NCBI RefSeq assembly: GCF_010015445.1
Contig: NC_053115.1
Location: 6,997,076 to 7,061,075, forward strand
Reading direction: 5' to 3'
DNA length: 64,000 nucleotides
Origin: Perca fluviatilis
Taxonomy: Eukaryota; Chordata; Actinopteri; Perciformes; Percidae
In this document: positions 35,891 through 49,822 of the stretch, piece after piece
Numbering within the stretch: position 1 is the first letter of the stretch
Layout of the letters: the number at the start of each line of letters is the position of its first letter
The notes under the pieces: generated by a model
The model's database searches: none
Told to the model about the DNA's origin: nothing
Seen by the model: the letters and a program-made list of their open reading frames with translations, nothing else
Translations under genes and position numbers: made by a program

Positions 35891-38800
35891 TGGCAGCTGG
35901 TGGAAGGGTTGAGTTTACAGGCTGGGATAAAGGCAGCATTTTGATTGGCTCATGTTGAGAACAACAACAGTTTGTTAAAGCACAGTGAGCTGAGGTATAA
36001 TATACAAAGGACTCAAAGCAGACCTGTGTTCTTTTGTTTTGTTTATTACCATCTCATACAGACTTTGGGGGGAAATTAGATGTGGAGCTGTCTGTGGTGC
36101 TGAACCTGCTGGTGCTGAAAATGAAAATAAAATATTTTGGTCACATTATGGCATTTCCTGCGGATGTTAGAAAAAAATCATCACTTAGAAAAAGGGATCA
36201 CTGGACGAACAGCTTAATTTCATGAATGATTTATTCTTCTTTTCTTCTTCTGAGTGGGGAATTTATTTTCTTTTTTTAAGGTTTTTAAGTCATGTATAAG
36301 TCCCACTACAGGCTGTTTATGTGAGCTCCTTTCGTGCTGAAGGCGATGCACCAGCACTGAATCTCTAAACAGACAAAATGACCACTTGAGTGGCTACAAG
36401 TTACAGTAAAAGGGAGCATTTACACTGCACATTGGCACTATATGTAGGCTTCTTTTTGACATGTTGCTCACTGAAGCAGTGACTATCAAGAACCACATGA
36501 AGGTTTTATTAAAGAAAATATTAATTGTACACAATTAATGTAGATAAAATCCAGAGAATCCTTCAGATGAAAACAAAAACTATTCAGACAGATTCCAAAC
36601 TGCACTGAAAGTAACAGATGGCGTCTGGAAATAGAATTTTAAGCTTTGGCTTGCATGTCTTTCACGTGTAGTGTGGGAGATTTTCTATAAAACTAAAACT
36701 ATATGATTGATACCATATGATAGCTAACTGTTGCACTGAATGTGGGAAACGTTTGAAATAGAACACAAGACAAACCTTCTCTCCATCATCATCCTCTAAA
36801 CCCCAAAAAGAAATTTGATTTGATACAAATTGTTAAAATTAAAAAGAAATAAATAATAAAATAGAATGAAAATATAGTGAACAGATCCAATTACAAAGAT
36901 AACATGGCTACTAACAAAGGCTCCTTCATGATAAGACTGCCCAAAAAAAAACTTCTAAGTCTGTGCATATCACTGTGCGTGTGAACTAAGAGTATAAGGC
37001 CATGCTAGGAGCTCTGTGAGGCTGTACCTATGCACAGTGGTGCTTTGAGCTAAATGTCAACATCAGCATGCTAACATAATTACAATGACCATGGTAACAC
37101 TCTGATGTTTAGCAGATACAATGTTTACCATGTTAATCAGCATGGTTTATTGTGCATGCTAACATTAAGTGTTAGTAAATATTAAGTGCCAATCCATCTC
37201 AGTTGATGAGATATTTTAGTCTGGACTAAAGTGCTAAAAGCACTGACATACTGAGATTACCATCCACAGAGCCATGCCGCTAGTATGGCTAAAAATGCTC
37301 AACATTCCCACTGTCATTCTTAATATCCCTCTGTGATCATCAAAGATCAGGAAAGACAGATATAAACCATAAAGTCAGAAATCAATGCATAGGTTATATG
37401 TTGAGATGACAATTCAGAGTCTGTTTCCAGGGAGCAAAGCCCTCAAAATGTCCACAGCTATTAAGGAGATTTCTTCCACAGATCCGTCCTGTGGCGGCAG
37501 GAGACAAGCAGCTCATCGTCCCCCATGATCTCATGTGTGTGTGTGTCCATTCTGCAATTTTGCAATAACGAACACCAGGACTGATTCCAATAGGTTTTCT
37601 GATCAGAGCTTTTTGATTGAATGTATCAGTTTCTCGTAGAAATGTCATTTCATGGTGGAGCTCATTTGCTTTTTGTCTGTCTAGGAGCGTCAGGAAAGGA
37701 AGTCTCATTTTCACTTGTGGTTAATGAACCAGATTAGTCTGCACTAAGCATCCACACTTACAGTAATCATTTCTGAATATATGGCACACACACTTCAATA
37801 TTGTGTAATGGCATGCTAGATGAGCTGTAACCACATACTTCTATACAAAGCAAAACTGCGATCCATAATGACACATCAGCACCAAATTGACACTGAAAAT
37901 ATTAACATTTAAGCTTATTTTTAAAGAAAGTCTGTTTATAGATTGCCACGCCTCAATATACAGTGTGTCATTTGAAACCTTTTAACATGCAATGATATTT
38001 AACATGCATTATGCATCACTAATAGTTTCCAAACGTAGTCCCTTTTTGTCATAATTTACAGTAATATTGTCCACAAATATGTAATGCTGCTTTCTCTAGT
38101 TTAGCATTTTTTTTGGTTTTAGTTTTTTTTAAATGTATTACTGAAAGAGTGATTATGCAAGTCAGACTTAGTTTTTCAGTTAGAATATCTCAGAGATAAG
38201 CACTGTGTCTTCAAGATTAAACATGCATGGTGTAAGTTAAAATAATCATTTTGAGGAATGCTTTTTTTTCCGTCTGGAAACGTCTTTGGTGTTTCTGTGT
38301 TTTGCACTTGGCTTTTTGGTTTAGGAACTTGACAGAGCTGCTAAATGCGTTTTTGTCTGCATGTATGTCTACTATAGTCACTAACTTTACTTTTTCAGCT
38401 CTGCGGTGTTGGGCAGGTAGTGTACAGTGGGTTTATTAGAGCTTTTTGATAAAAACAGGTCACTGCTGGCGCTGAAAACGAGGCTGATGAGAGCGGTAAA
38501 ACTGAATGAAAACAGTTAAGTTAGGAGCCATAAAAACAAAAGAATGAGTTGAACTTTAGATCGAGTGCTGAAATGCTCAGCAAGGCTGAGGGGAAGTGCA
38601 GAGTCAGGTGATTGATTTGACTCATTGTTACAGTAAGAATATTGACAAGCACTTCTGTAACACCTACCAAATCGTTAATAAAGAGCCCATGGTTGGTAAA
38701 GATGCAGAGAACAATACAGTAAAAAAAGCAAGGTTTCATATACAACATCTACAGTGCGATATCTTCAAACCCTCTCAGAACAGTGTTACCTCCCTCGAAA

Positions 38801-41133
38801 AATGTGTTTCCCAGCTCTTTGCTCTATTTTCATTTTCAAATAAACTTGTGTCCAGCAGACCTCATCTTCTGACACATAGACAATACCAATTACTAAACGT
38901 TATGATTCCAATCAGCAGTTCAAAAAAATGCATGCGGTGCCTTTCTTCCGCGCCAATATCTCTTTCTCTTCATTTCTGATGGGGACAGACCACCTTGTAA
39001 AGTTCTGGTTTTCACCGGTAGTTTAATTTTTCTTTTGGCTAGACCGTTACAAGCTGGAGGTAGAGAACTGTATCGCATTATTGTTACACTTTTTCTTTTA
39101 TTTATTTTTTGGCCTATGCAAGAGAGAAGCAGGCAGGCAGGCGGGCAGGCAGATGAACATAAACTCCCAGTGCTCTGTAAGTAACATATCAGCAGCCAGA
39201 TTTACAAATTGCTCGAGGCACCATTGAATTAACATGAGGAACAAGCTGGACTGCCAATTGTAGATGTCTGTTGCCTTGTCTAGACTCAGTCAAATCATTG
39301 TTTACGGTATTATAACTTTGTTTAAGACAGTTGTGAGCATCAGCTGTGGATGTGTTAGGTGTGAAAGTGGTAGGACTGCTTTTAAACAGTTGAGTAAAGT
39401 TGGCAAATGCAGAGTTGGTAATTACAACTGAGGTCAAGATAGATTCAACATTCTAACCATAATGAAGGTGGGGTTTATTGCATGGCTATTTTATTAGACC
39501 ATGGGACTTTAGTTTTAGCTAGGTGTACCTAATAAACTACCAACTGAATGTCCATCTCTCCATTATTCATTCCTTTGTAATATTTGCTCTGGTAAGTAGG
39601 AAACAGTAATGTGTAGTTAATGAACAAAGGAGCTGCTGCAGCAGCAGGGAATATTACCGGGCTATTTCCTCATTTTTACATATTGTAGCTTTTCAGAAAG
39701 CATGACTGTTGATATTGTTGAAGGCCTAGTGTCTGAATCCCAATATCAAATTTAATTTTCAAGTTGAGTCTTGAAGAGTTCTTTTGAGAAACAAAGTCTA
39801 ATCTGTAAAGAGTTGGGCCAGCAGTGCAGGCAACACACAGTATGTGGCCTTAAAATCATATTTATATAGGAAGCAAAAATTGATAAAATTGTTGCTTGAA
39901 GCAGCGTTATGGACTCACACAAGAGAATAATTGGGCAGATGTTGGGTCTGATTCGCATCCTCCTGACAACCTGAACAGATTATTCTGTAGTGTGAGGGTT
40001 TAGTAACGTTAAAGCTACTGACTGCATCTGCGTTTCCCTGATTTCGAATCATAGTGTTAAAGGAACAGGGATAGAATATTGAGCAGAATCCCGCAATAGC
40101 CAGTGACAGCGAGCTGACTGAGAAGCGTCACCAACCAGATGTTGCATACTTGTGTAAACATTTTCAGAATTGCACTTTTAAAAAAAGCCAGAGCTATACA
40201 TTCCCCTAAAAACAAAACCAGATGAGCTGTGGATCCAACAGGCATTTAGACAAATCCTCAACAAGTACCATAAGAATAACCGAGAGTAAACCTACTGAAT
40301 AACTAACAACTGTTGTGTTCTTTCCTTAAATTTGGCGCACAAGAGAAAATGTCTGAAACCTAGATTAGGAGGTCTAATGGGAGATTTTTATTTGGCTGCA
40401 GTTGCCGAGTACCCAGCTAGTCATCCTTTCGTGATGATTGACGGGAGGGTTTTCAGTGGGAGATTAGAGGTGAGACTGTATGAAGCAAGGTGTCAGTAGA
40501 GCTGGAACGTTAAGTCCAACGTAGACGACAGAGGCAACGCTGCCAACACAGCGCCCACAGGAAAGTGCAGCAGGAGTGTCTGTCTGTCCTGCTGTGCCGT
40601 TAAATAGGTGATGATCATCATCAATTCATGTGAAACCATTTGGTGTCATCTGTAGCTTAAAGTCATTGCCAGTTGACTACATACTGTAAGCAAGGTTAGG
40701 ATCATGTGGTCAGTGACTGCATTACGTTTATAGAACTGTACAAGACAGCGGCCATGTATCATTTTTTTATGCCTTTTTTCGATATTTTGTGATTATGTGT
40801 GAATATGTGTTCTGCTTTCCCACATCCTGGCTCCTCTCATTTGGGTTCTGTTCACGATTTTTACCCACAATGCCTTTTAACAACCACCACAGAACAGACA
40901 TGAGTTTGTTGTATTAAATATGTTAGATTATTTGAAAGTGGAAAGAATGTATGGTGACAGTGAATTGAGCTTTTTTGGTTGTAACTAAAAAAAAAAGAAT
41001 TCAGGTCCTCTGAGTCTCTGGTGGGTGAATTGTAACCTCTGTCTCTACCGGCAATGATAAGCCGGTCTACTGCTGACAACATCTGACATTTACTGTCGCT
41101 GTTTGAGATAGCTTTTCTTTTTTCTGTTGGCAG
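35891..41133. other. no recognised gene
   Basis: Mostly AT-rich with short ORFs. At 36034-36225 an ORF ending in KMKIKYFGHIM weakly recalls a LINE-type motif. An imperfect GGCAGGCAGGCG microsatellite is near 39130. Otherwise nothing supported. Confidence 0.45.
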
Positions 41134-41234
41134 ATTTTATTGTCCCTCAGCTAGGAATATGTGGTCCTGACAACATGTCATCTACATTTGGCCCACTATA
41201 TGGCATAGTAAAAAAGACAGCACCAGGCAACTGA
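41134..41234 (+). CDS. weak candidate terminal exon
   Basis: It is preceded by a strong acceptor (tttcttttttctgttggcAG). Open frame FIVPQLGICGPDNMSS then TFGPLYGIVKKTAPGN stop. Composition is protein-like but I recognise no family and no upstream partner, so chance remains likely. Confidence 0.2.
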
Positions 41235-41299
41235 CTTGATAATCAGACTTTTTTTTTATGTCATTTTATGTCAGGACATTTTGTTCCTGTTCTCTTTTT

Positions 41300-41460
41300 T
41301 TGTTGCAAAGAAAAACTCCCGCACACTGTCTAACTTGCAAAAATATATAAAGCTTGATAGTAGGCAACGTTTCGGTACTAGACCATCTTCAGGCAAATGG
41401 TGTTACATCCTGAGAAGCCATCTTTTTGTGCGCCAATCAACAACTTCCACATGAAATCAG
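41300..41460. mobile_element. possible Penelope-like element fragment
   Basis: CAACGTTTCGGTACTAGACC followed by ATCTTCAGGC resembles the end sequence of Penelope/Neptune-type retroelements in fish (from memory). The flanks give no coding support. Confidence 0.35.
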
Positions 41461-42949
41461 GCATAAGTGCATAACATTCATTCACATATGTATTACTATA
41501 GATAGAACTTCAATACAACCCCTCTAAAGTAACCATAATAATATATCATACCAGAGCAATCTGTAGTACACAGATGTAAATTTCTATATAATGAATCCAC
41601 ATAACAAAATATGTAGAGCATTCATATTCAGGCATATTTCCAAAACCTGCTGGTACCTTATCCATTTATAGATAGAGGAAAAAATATAAAAATAAACACA
41701 AGAGTCCTCACAAAAAAAAAAAAAAGGGCAGGAACTTCATACTTTACATTACTCTTTGTGTTAAATCACATAAAATGTATAGGAAAATCGAAAAATAGAA
41801 AAAGTCAACATTATAAACATTGCTTACAAGACTCCACACCATCATACAAGTAAAAAAAAAAAACTCAGGGCCTCAGAATATTCAAGCTGCTTGTTTAGTC
41901 CTAAACAATCGGTAGCAAGTGATGTATTAATCCTGTTATGATGGACATGATATTCAGTTGACACGTAAGCTGCTGTAGCGGCTGCTAGAAGCAGTTGATC
42001 AAGTTGAAGTTTTGATGAGAGAAATATGCCATTATGAGTTTTCATGTCTGTAAGTCGTCTTACAATTACTTGTACAGCTGTGTTGACGTCATTCACGTTT
42101 GTTGACATTTTTCTGTCACTATTTTTCATTAAAGCTGTGGTAGTGGCAAAAAAATCCAAGACTTCTGCACTTCTGCTTGGCTCTGTTTTCAGGTTTTAGA
42201 AAATCTAATCTGATGGGAGACTTTCAGACTTCAGAGAGATACAGCCGTTCATACCATGGTCTCGGTGAATACTCGATTCTGATTGGCTGCAGGGTGTCCA
42301 TAAAAAAGTGTTATAGGACACCTACTGAAACTGTCTGTTTACTGTTCTAAATAAATGCGCTACATTAAATCAAAAAGGAAATGTGGATTTGTTATTTCCA
42401 ACTTGTTCTCTGAACACCACAGGATGGCGCTAACACACATCCTGTAAGAAGTAAGTTATACTTCCCCTCTGGACTGACTAAGTTTCACAGAGAATAACGT
42501 TATCTCACATCCCGTTCACTGCTTCAGGCTGCGCGTCGGACGGTCCACGCCTCGCCGTCGTCCATTAATACCTGACAATGGACACCTCGTCGGGCATTAA
42601 CCCTTACATATTGGCTGTTCTACAAATGCAGACAGTAAGGGGCGTAGTAAGAGGTCTCACTCTACTTGAAATCTGGCGGGGGGGGTTTGCTTTCTACTGC
42701 AGCTTTAATGTAGCTCGGTAACTAGTTAGCTAGTTGGGCAGAAGATTTCCCCATTCTTAACCCATTCTTTCTTTAATTGCTGGAAACAGCCTTTAAAAGT
42801 AAATTTTTGTCTTTTATAAAAAAAAACGTTTTGTCATATTTGCTCAAACTGTCGCCATATTCTGACAGTAACACAAGACAGTTAATCTGTGAAAAAATTC
42901 ACGTTCCTCGGCCTCCTCCTGGTGCAGATCCTGATGGTTAAAGGAAAAC
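41461..42949. other. no gene; possible old MITE at 42250-42620
   Basis: TCTGATTGGCTGCAGGGTGT and CACCTCGTCGGGCATTAA are texts I associate with a dispersed percomorph repeat. Boundaries not determined. Confidence 0.35.
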
Positions 42950-43364
42950 ACCCAAAAAGGGCTCAGAAGTCTCTAACACAGTGTCAATGACAGCTCGTGA
43001 ACTGAGGTCAAACTGTAAAACTAGGCTGCGCTGATCAAATATGAATCAAGGTTCTGTTACTGCATTGCCTATTTCTCGCCTCAGTATTTTAGTGTACTGT
43101 TTAGATATAAAATGAGAAAGCCGGTGGGCGTTGCTTAGTTTTGGCTCGACTGTTTTAATATGGCAGCCGGGTCACAATCTTTCTTAATTTTACAGTTTTG
43201 GGTGCTGTGGAAACTTCCAAAAGCCTTTAGGAGAACCAGGAGGAGCCAGAGGAACATTATTTTTTTCCACATATCTGTCTCATATACTACAGTCAGGATA
43301 TAGAGACAGTTTCAACAAATATGACGAAACTTATTTTTATAAAAGTTACCAACTGCAGCTTTAA
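42950..43364. mobile_element. dispersed repeat ending in TTAA
   Basis: The right end AGTTACCAACTGCAGCTTTAA has the TTAA edge seen in other elements of the window. The left boundary is not found. Confidence 0.4.
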
Positions 43365-45057
43365 TAGGCACCCTGATTATGTCACCAGGTTAATTTTCTT
43401 AGCAGGGTTATCTCAGCTTGGACTTGGATGCTAGCAGAAAGCCTGTGTTACAAACTGGAAGCATGCAGTTTAAAAACATGGGTATTTAACATGTATGGAG
43501 GGTCTAATAATGATTAAGTTTCATCCTGGGAATCGTAGGATCCAACATGTTTGGAGCCACAGTAGGGACTAAAAGTCAGGCTACCTCTGCCTTTGGTAAA
43601 TTGATTTTGACCATTCTTTTTAAATGTGTCCCTTGAATTCCCCAACGTCAAGGGACAGATTTAGTAAGTGCCACACCAAATCTCTGGTAAACTCCATAGT
43701 GACATCTCTTCAGACACTCGTGGGCAGCTGTAGTATCAGGTAGTGGGACAGAATACGGAGGCCTGACTCTACTAGGAAGAAGACACAGCTATTTTTACTG
43801 TACGCTAAATTATACTTCACACACATTCATATGGCAGGGGTTTGTTTCGCTGTCCTCCCCCACTGCCTTTACTATGGGTTAATTATTATGCAAATTGCCA
43901 TTGAAGAGCTTCAGGTTTTCATTAGCTTTGGAGATGAGTGCTAATTTTTTATGGGGTGGAAGCTTTGTATGTCTAATCTTGCTCAGATCTCAAATGCCTC
44001 CTTTACACAGAAATGGACAGGCAGTGTTGTTTTCAAGGAGCAGAAAGAGCATCTACAATATGTATATTGTTTTTGATAATGCAACTGGCTGTTTTTGTAA
44101 GGTCAAAGGTCAAAGCAGCTTCACTGTGAATAAACATATTGAATCTGTAAAAAGATTATATCAGTGTTTGGTCATTGGTTGCACATATTTGTTGGTGTAG
44201 TCCAGGTTGAAATAACTGCCAGAGACGTAGAGGAAACAGAAACACACCCAGGCCCTTTGACAGGTAATTGTCTTTATCTTCCTGTTCACGCTGCCTGTCT
44301 CCATCCATCAGCTGTTTTCATGACTCCCACTGCCGTCCCTTGATCCGGCTGCATTGACTGGCACCTATGCTTGAAAGACATTCTTTTTGATTACACTCTC
44401 TGTGTGTGGCCATCTGCTCTACAAGTGGACTCGTTGGACAACTGTCAGAGTAAACCTGCTCCAGGCTAAATCATTTAAAACAAGCCTAAGTATCTGTTGA
44501 TTTATATGCTATTGGTAATATGCATTTCATTCTCTTAGCTTTGTTTTACTATAGCCATCTCCTTAATGTATGAGCAACATAAGTAATAAGTAAAGTGTAA
44601 AATTATGTTTTCACGCATGATATAAAATTAGCATTCACTCCTAGTTCATCAACTATACAACTGTACTATGAAAATTCATCGGAGGATGATAAAAATGATT
44701 ACAAAAATTGGTAAAATTTGTATTTTAACTTATATTTTGCTTGGATGAAATAACATTATAATCAGCTAATAATAAATAAGCAGTAGAGATACATTTGCCT
44801 TCAGAATGGCTTTAGTCTGACTGGTGCAGCTGTCACACAACATCCAGAACTGTGTGTAGTGGATACTGGACCTTTTATCAAGAAAAGAACCGTCCAGAGC
44901 CATCACTGTGGTGTTCCCAGAAACCACTTTTTCAGTTTGCATGGGAGCATTATCATCTGAAAGATGGCACCATCATAATGGAACAGTGTTTGCACCCTAG
45001 GGTGCTACTGGTTGTCTAAAATGGTATTATATTCCTTGGCTGATATAAATGTAAATG
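43365..45057. other. no recognised feature
   Basis: Unassigned AT-rich sequence with short ORFs. Confidence 0.45.
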
Positions 45058-45254
45058 GACTGTTTTTATTTCGCTCTTTTCTCGTCTTAACGACTACTCA
45101 AAGTGCTTTAGTACAGGAACCATTCACACACATTCATACATTATGCTCATCAGATAAACACGGGGTTCAGTGTCTTGCCCATGGACACTTCGACATGGGA
45201 CTGCAGGGCCAGGGATCAAACTGCCAACCTTCCGACTGAGCCACAGCCGCCCTT
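45058..45254 (-). mobile_element. tRNA-derived SINE
   Basis: Reverse complement shows a tRNA-like head (GGCTGTGGCTCAGTCGGAAG, then GCAGTTTGATCCCTGG) and a body ending in a ~CTTTGAGTAGTCGTTAAGAC tail. It is the same general type as the SINE at 3106-3362. A (CA)n at 45336-45374 follows. Confidence 0.75.
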
Positions 45255-45334
45255 ATCAGACAAAATGACTTACCAGATAGGTCCCCATATCATTACCAAT
45301 CCATCGCCGAAGTGTAAACCTTTATGGTTGGAGG

Positions 45335-45374
<40 letters not shown>

Positions 45375-45379
<5 letters not shown>

Positions 45380-46599
45380 GCACAACTAATTGATATTCAA
45401 CGTCATGACTCACTTTGTTCTACTTAGCACCAAAATAATTAGGGATTGCCTCAGTGATAGCTGATGATGACTATATGAGACTCAAGTTACAACTTGTAAC
45501 TTGTATCTTAATGCTAGTGCTAGTTTAGCAATTGATTGAAATGCAGTTACTGTGACATTTCATATTTGCTGTAAAGGAAGTACAGAGTCAATATAAAAAT
45601 ACCGTACTGCTGCACGTAATTCAATGTAAAACTTGAACCTACTGTATGGAAAAAACTGCAACAGCAGCAACTGCAACAGTTTCAGCCGGACGAACTATAG
45701 ACACTGAATAACAAAACGCAGTTAGAGTCATTTTGAGACAGAAATTCACAGTTGAAGGACTTGTTAGTATAACGTGGGAAAAAAAGGGCCTGTTGTGAAT
45801 GCCTTATGTAATAGTCACCTAGCACTGCCACTCCACAGATGGTCCAGAAAAGGTAGGCAGTTGTACCAGCACATCTATTTCCACATAGCAGCAGTAAGAG
45901 CTCTTATCCTCTCTGCAAGCCCAAAGCTGACAGGAGGTTGATGCTCTTGATGAGCAGCAGCGAGGCCAGATACCATGATTAAAAATGGATGCTGATGTGA
46001 GAGAGAATGTCAGCATGATGCTGCTATAACACACTCATGTACAAAAAAAATAAAAAGCAGTCAGATTATGTCACCGGATGTGGCGTTCATTGGTGGGTTA
46101 TTGATTATGGTGAGTGAGCCGTGCTAAGAGACAGGCTGGTCCCCAGAGAGGATTTGCATGATTGATGCTTTCTTTACGAGGCTCGTATCCTGTGCTTGTC
46201 AACTAGTCAACTCAGCGGAAAAAAAGACACATACTGTACCTGATGATAAATGGGAATTTGTTGAGACGCGATTTCTAAAATATTGAATACCAGTAGACCT
46301 ACATAAAGTATACGACAGCATGAACAGGAAATAGTTCCTCATTATCAAATTTTTCTATGTCCAGAGGACAGCTTTAGTTTCCATGCATGAGAAATACAGC
46401 TGGCGCTGGCTTTTTGTGTATGCAGATATCACACTCTGACACAAAGTTCTTCTGTTTAGAAGGAAACATCAGAAAATGGTGCAATGCTGACTCAGACAAA
46501 CATTGTACAGATGATTGAGAGAGAGATTTCATATTTGCAGCATTGGCCTCAAAAATACAAAATAACAAGACTGTGCCACAAAATAAGTCGCATACACAT
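45375..46599. other. no recognised feature
   Basis: Unassigned; short ORFs only. Confidence 0.45.
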
Positions 46600-46731
46600 T
46601 CAGTGCTGAAGAATTACTCAGATGTTTGCTTTAAGTAAAAGTAGCAATAGACTGTATTAAGTAATCATCCATTACAAAAAGCCATACATTTAAAACTTAA
46701 TTATCAAACATTATTGTAAGAAAAAAGTTAC

Positions 46732-47254
46732 TTAAAGTGCTCATATTATGCTCATTTTCAGGTTCATAATTGTATTTAGAGGTTATATCAGAATAGGTTT
46801 ACATGGTTTCATTTTCAAAAAACACCATATTTTTATTGTACTACACATTGATGCAGCTCCTCTTTTCACCCTGTGTGTTGAGCTTTCTGTTTAAGCTACA
46901 GAGTGAGGCATCACACTTCAGTTCCATCTTTGTTGGGAGTCGCACATGCGCAGTACCAAGGTAAGCACTGCTAGCTAATCATAAGCAGAGTATGAGGGAG
47001 TGCCTCGCTAGCAGCTAGGCGAGCATTATAACGTGTGTTACAAAGTGACGCACGTTCGTCACAGAAGTAAAGGCTGGACTACAATAGAGCTGTTTGGAGC
47101 AGTTTGTGAACAGTGTTTTCTGTTGGAGATGTTAAGTCCCTTTGGGGTGGACTTTGGGCTTTTTCACTTTGTAAACCTATCACATGCACAAAAAAGATAT
47201 ATAGCATGATAAAGGAAAGGGAAAAAGCCCAAAAGCATAAAATGAGCACTTTAA
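46732..47254 (+). mobile_element. TTAA-type 0.5-kb element, copy 3 (complete)
   Basis: Complete ends: TTAAAGTGCTCATATTATGC at 46732 and inverted GCATAAAATGAGCACTTTAA ending 47254. Opposite orientation to the copies at 13.1 and 27.0 kb. It seems inserted into another repeat, whose text (AAGTAAAAGTAGCAATAG before, AATAAATGTAGTGGAGTAAG after) recalls the 4.3-5.4 kb repeat. Confidence 0.85.
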
Positions 47255-47589
47255 ATCATCTATAATATAATCAAAATGTTCTATTATAACAATGGCTTAA
47301 ATGAATGTGTTATTTGAAAGTGGTCACTCATAGTGATGAACCCACAGACAGGTATCGAGCGTCTCATTCATACTGTGTTTTACCTCGTTTTAACTTTATC
47401 CTTTTGGTTCACTCTCACCGCTCTTAGGGTTGTCACTGTACACCCAGCACCCAACAGCAGACCGACAATGTTAACGACTAGCTGGTGAACAACATGTGGT
47501 AGTTAGCAGCTAAAGAGACAGATTTTTGCCTCAGTAGTTGGTGGAGACCAAAACAGAGCTAAAAGGAGAGCGACCTGTGACTTGAATTC

Positions 47590-47765
47590 ATCAGGTGGAC
47601 ACAAGCAGCTCAAGACCCACCTATTTTATTTAATTCTATTTTAACTTCCTCCTATTTTATGGTGTTTTTATTCATCCTAAGTCTGTTGCCTTATTTCTTT
47701 TTGGAAAGCACTTTGTGATGTTCTGCTCTTGAAAAGTGCTGTATAAATACAGTTACTACATTCTT
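47590..47765 (+). mobile_element. LINE 3' UTR remnant
   Basis: AAGCACTTTGTGATGTTCTG, then CTTGAAAAGTGCTGTATAAA and TACAG are a typical LINE/SINE 3' end. The preceding AGACCCACCTATTTTATTT is its 3' UTR. No coding part is left. Confidence 0.6.
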
Positions 47766-47990
47766 CTGCTCTAGCTGGTTAAGGTGCAGGTAATTTTAAC
47801 TACTTTATTGTAATTGTAAGTATATATTTTATAAAATAGCCTTATTAGGTTTTGCATTTAAAAATCATAATCTCCAAGTTATAGCTGTCAAATAAATGTA
47901 GTGGAGTAAGAAGTAAGAAGTGTGCAGAATCTAAAACAGTATGACATGAAAATGTTGTAGCCTACTTAAACTTGAAATAACAGATTATTG

Positions 47991-49730
47991 TGATCATTCT
48001 CTGTAGGTTCATCACTGTATCACAACTTTCACATGATCACACTGGTTTATTCAGTGTTCATTTCCGAGAGGCTGAATCCTATCCAATAAACCTAAACCAC
48101 AATGGCTTTATACATACACCCTGCTGCCACTGATTTACTGCTATGATCATATGATTACTGGGGAAAATTGGGCTCTCTATCACATCATCAGTTCCCTATA
48201 AGTTAAAGGATGCAGACTGAAAAGAAAAATCTATCAAAGTATACAAAGAGGCATAATAGCTGAGAACTTCCATTACCAAGTGTGACAATTATACAGATGA
48301 GCCAAATATGTGCTTTCTCGCCTCCCATTGTGTTCCAGTGTTATCACCCTGGGCACACCTAGGCACAAATTAGTGATACTGATGTCCAAAAAGATGGGTT
48401 TATCATTCATTTTGCTTTGTAAGAACAAGAAATACAATACAAGACTTAAGGAAAAGGACTCGCACAAGCCTGCTACAATTAAGCTCTGCCTTTGGCTGCT
48501 GGTACCAGACTATTGTCCCACTGGATGCAATTGTTGGTGACTCATTCCTATATCAATGGTCAAACAAAGCACATATTCACCGTTTAAATTAGCAAAAAAA
48601 AAATAAAAAAAAACTGGTGAGATGGTGAATGGCAAAATGTTTGACACAGGGAATAGTTCTGGATGCTCTTCGGCTTGACTCAACTCTTATATTTTGGTCT
48701 AGCTGCTACTAGCTTTGTAGGACACAGGAGGAATATTAAGAGGAATATTAATGGCAGTGAATTTTAAAGAACTTTAATTTAAACTGCATTGTCCCCAAGG
48801 GGAAACTCTTTTCCACTGCACTGTACACATCAGACAACAACAGCACATAGCAACATACAATGATATACAACAATACACACTCAGGCCAGTTCAGCAAGGC
48901 CTCTTATTTAAAAATAATAATTATTTTATATATTTAGACCTAGCACTTTTCAAGCTTAAAGCCAACGTGCATTCCAGATTAAAAGATATTCAGAATAAAA
49001 TTAAAGAATCAGAAACCCATTTAAACCACCCCCCTGTATCCTGTATGACATAAAGAAATAAGGAACATGAGAGCACATGTATCAAGCACTGAGCCCATAC
49101 ATAAAACAGATAAAGGTGCAAGTGCAATATAAAAGGAATTTCAGTTCATATATAAATGAGTCAAATGTGGATATAAAAAAATGCTCATATAAAGCAGGTA
49201 ACATTTAGCCTAAGTAAAGGAAATAACAAAATATATAAATAAATAGGATGAAAAAATAAGAGATGATATCATATAAAGCAGATAGAATGCCAATACAAGA
49301 ACATTTAAGGCAGCTATGGTCGTGGGGATTAAGCTCTTTCCCAGAGAGAGCCTTTTATGCCTCAGAAGGCATTGTATCACATTATATAAAGTTGGAATCA
49401 AAGGGCAACAATTCAATTGGCCTAACTACTAATGAAAAGAATAAGCTTTAGCATGAGGGAAAAGGTTGAACTTTCCTTGACCCCGAAGATGGATGTAATG
49501 ATGTAACCACTGGCAGGCAGAGACTGAGAATTAGAAGGTTACATATTCTGAAATGTAATTTTCAGTCTATTCAAACGTGATGATCTCACTCCATCCAAAC
49601 GGGAGATCTGGACACGATAAGTCCTTGTATCTGTACACAGACATACTGTATAAATCACAACCTTTCTCTTTTCAATATTCCTCAAGGTGGTTATTCTTTG
49701 AAGGACAGGTGTAATGCCTCTTTGAATATT
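47991..49730. other. no recognised gene
   Basis: Around 48780-48900 a CCCCAAGGGGAAA motif with CACATCAGACAACAACAGCA recalls the 3' region of a fish retroposon in reverse, uncertain. The remainder is unassigned. Confidence 0.4.
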
Positions 49731-49734
49731 AGGC

Positions 49735-49822
49735 CCCCCTGGGGGGGGAGAGGGGCCCCCCCAAAATCTTTTTTTTTATATATTTTTTTTTTTTGGGGAA
49801 TTTTTTTTTAAAAAAAAAAAAT
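49735..49822. other. extreme homopolymer patchwork, possible assembly artefact
   Basis: Runs of C, G, T and A follow one another (CCCCCC, GGGGGGGG, CCCCCCC, TTTTTTTT, then GGGG, AATTTTTTTTTTAAAAAA) with almost no complex sequence. No microsatellite or transposon explains it. Confidence 0.6.

Noticed and set aside
36034..36225. Exon candidate after the acceptor catacAG at 36060
   Set aside because: The frame ends in KIKYFGHIM-type text that recalls a LINE motif; no donor or partner exon.
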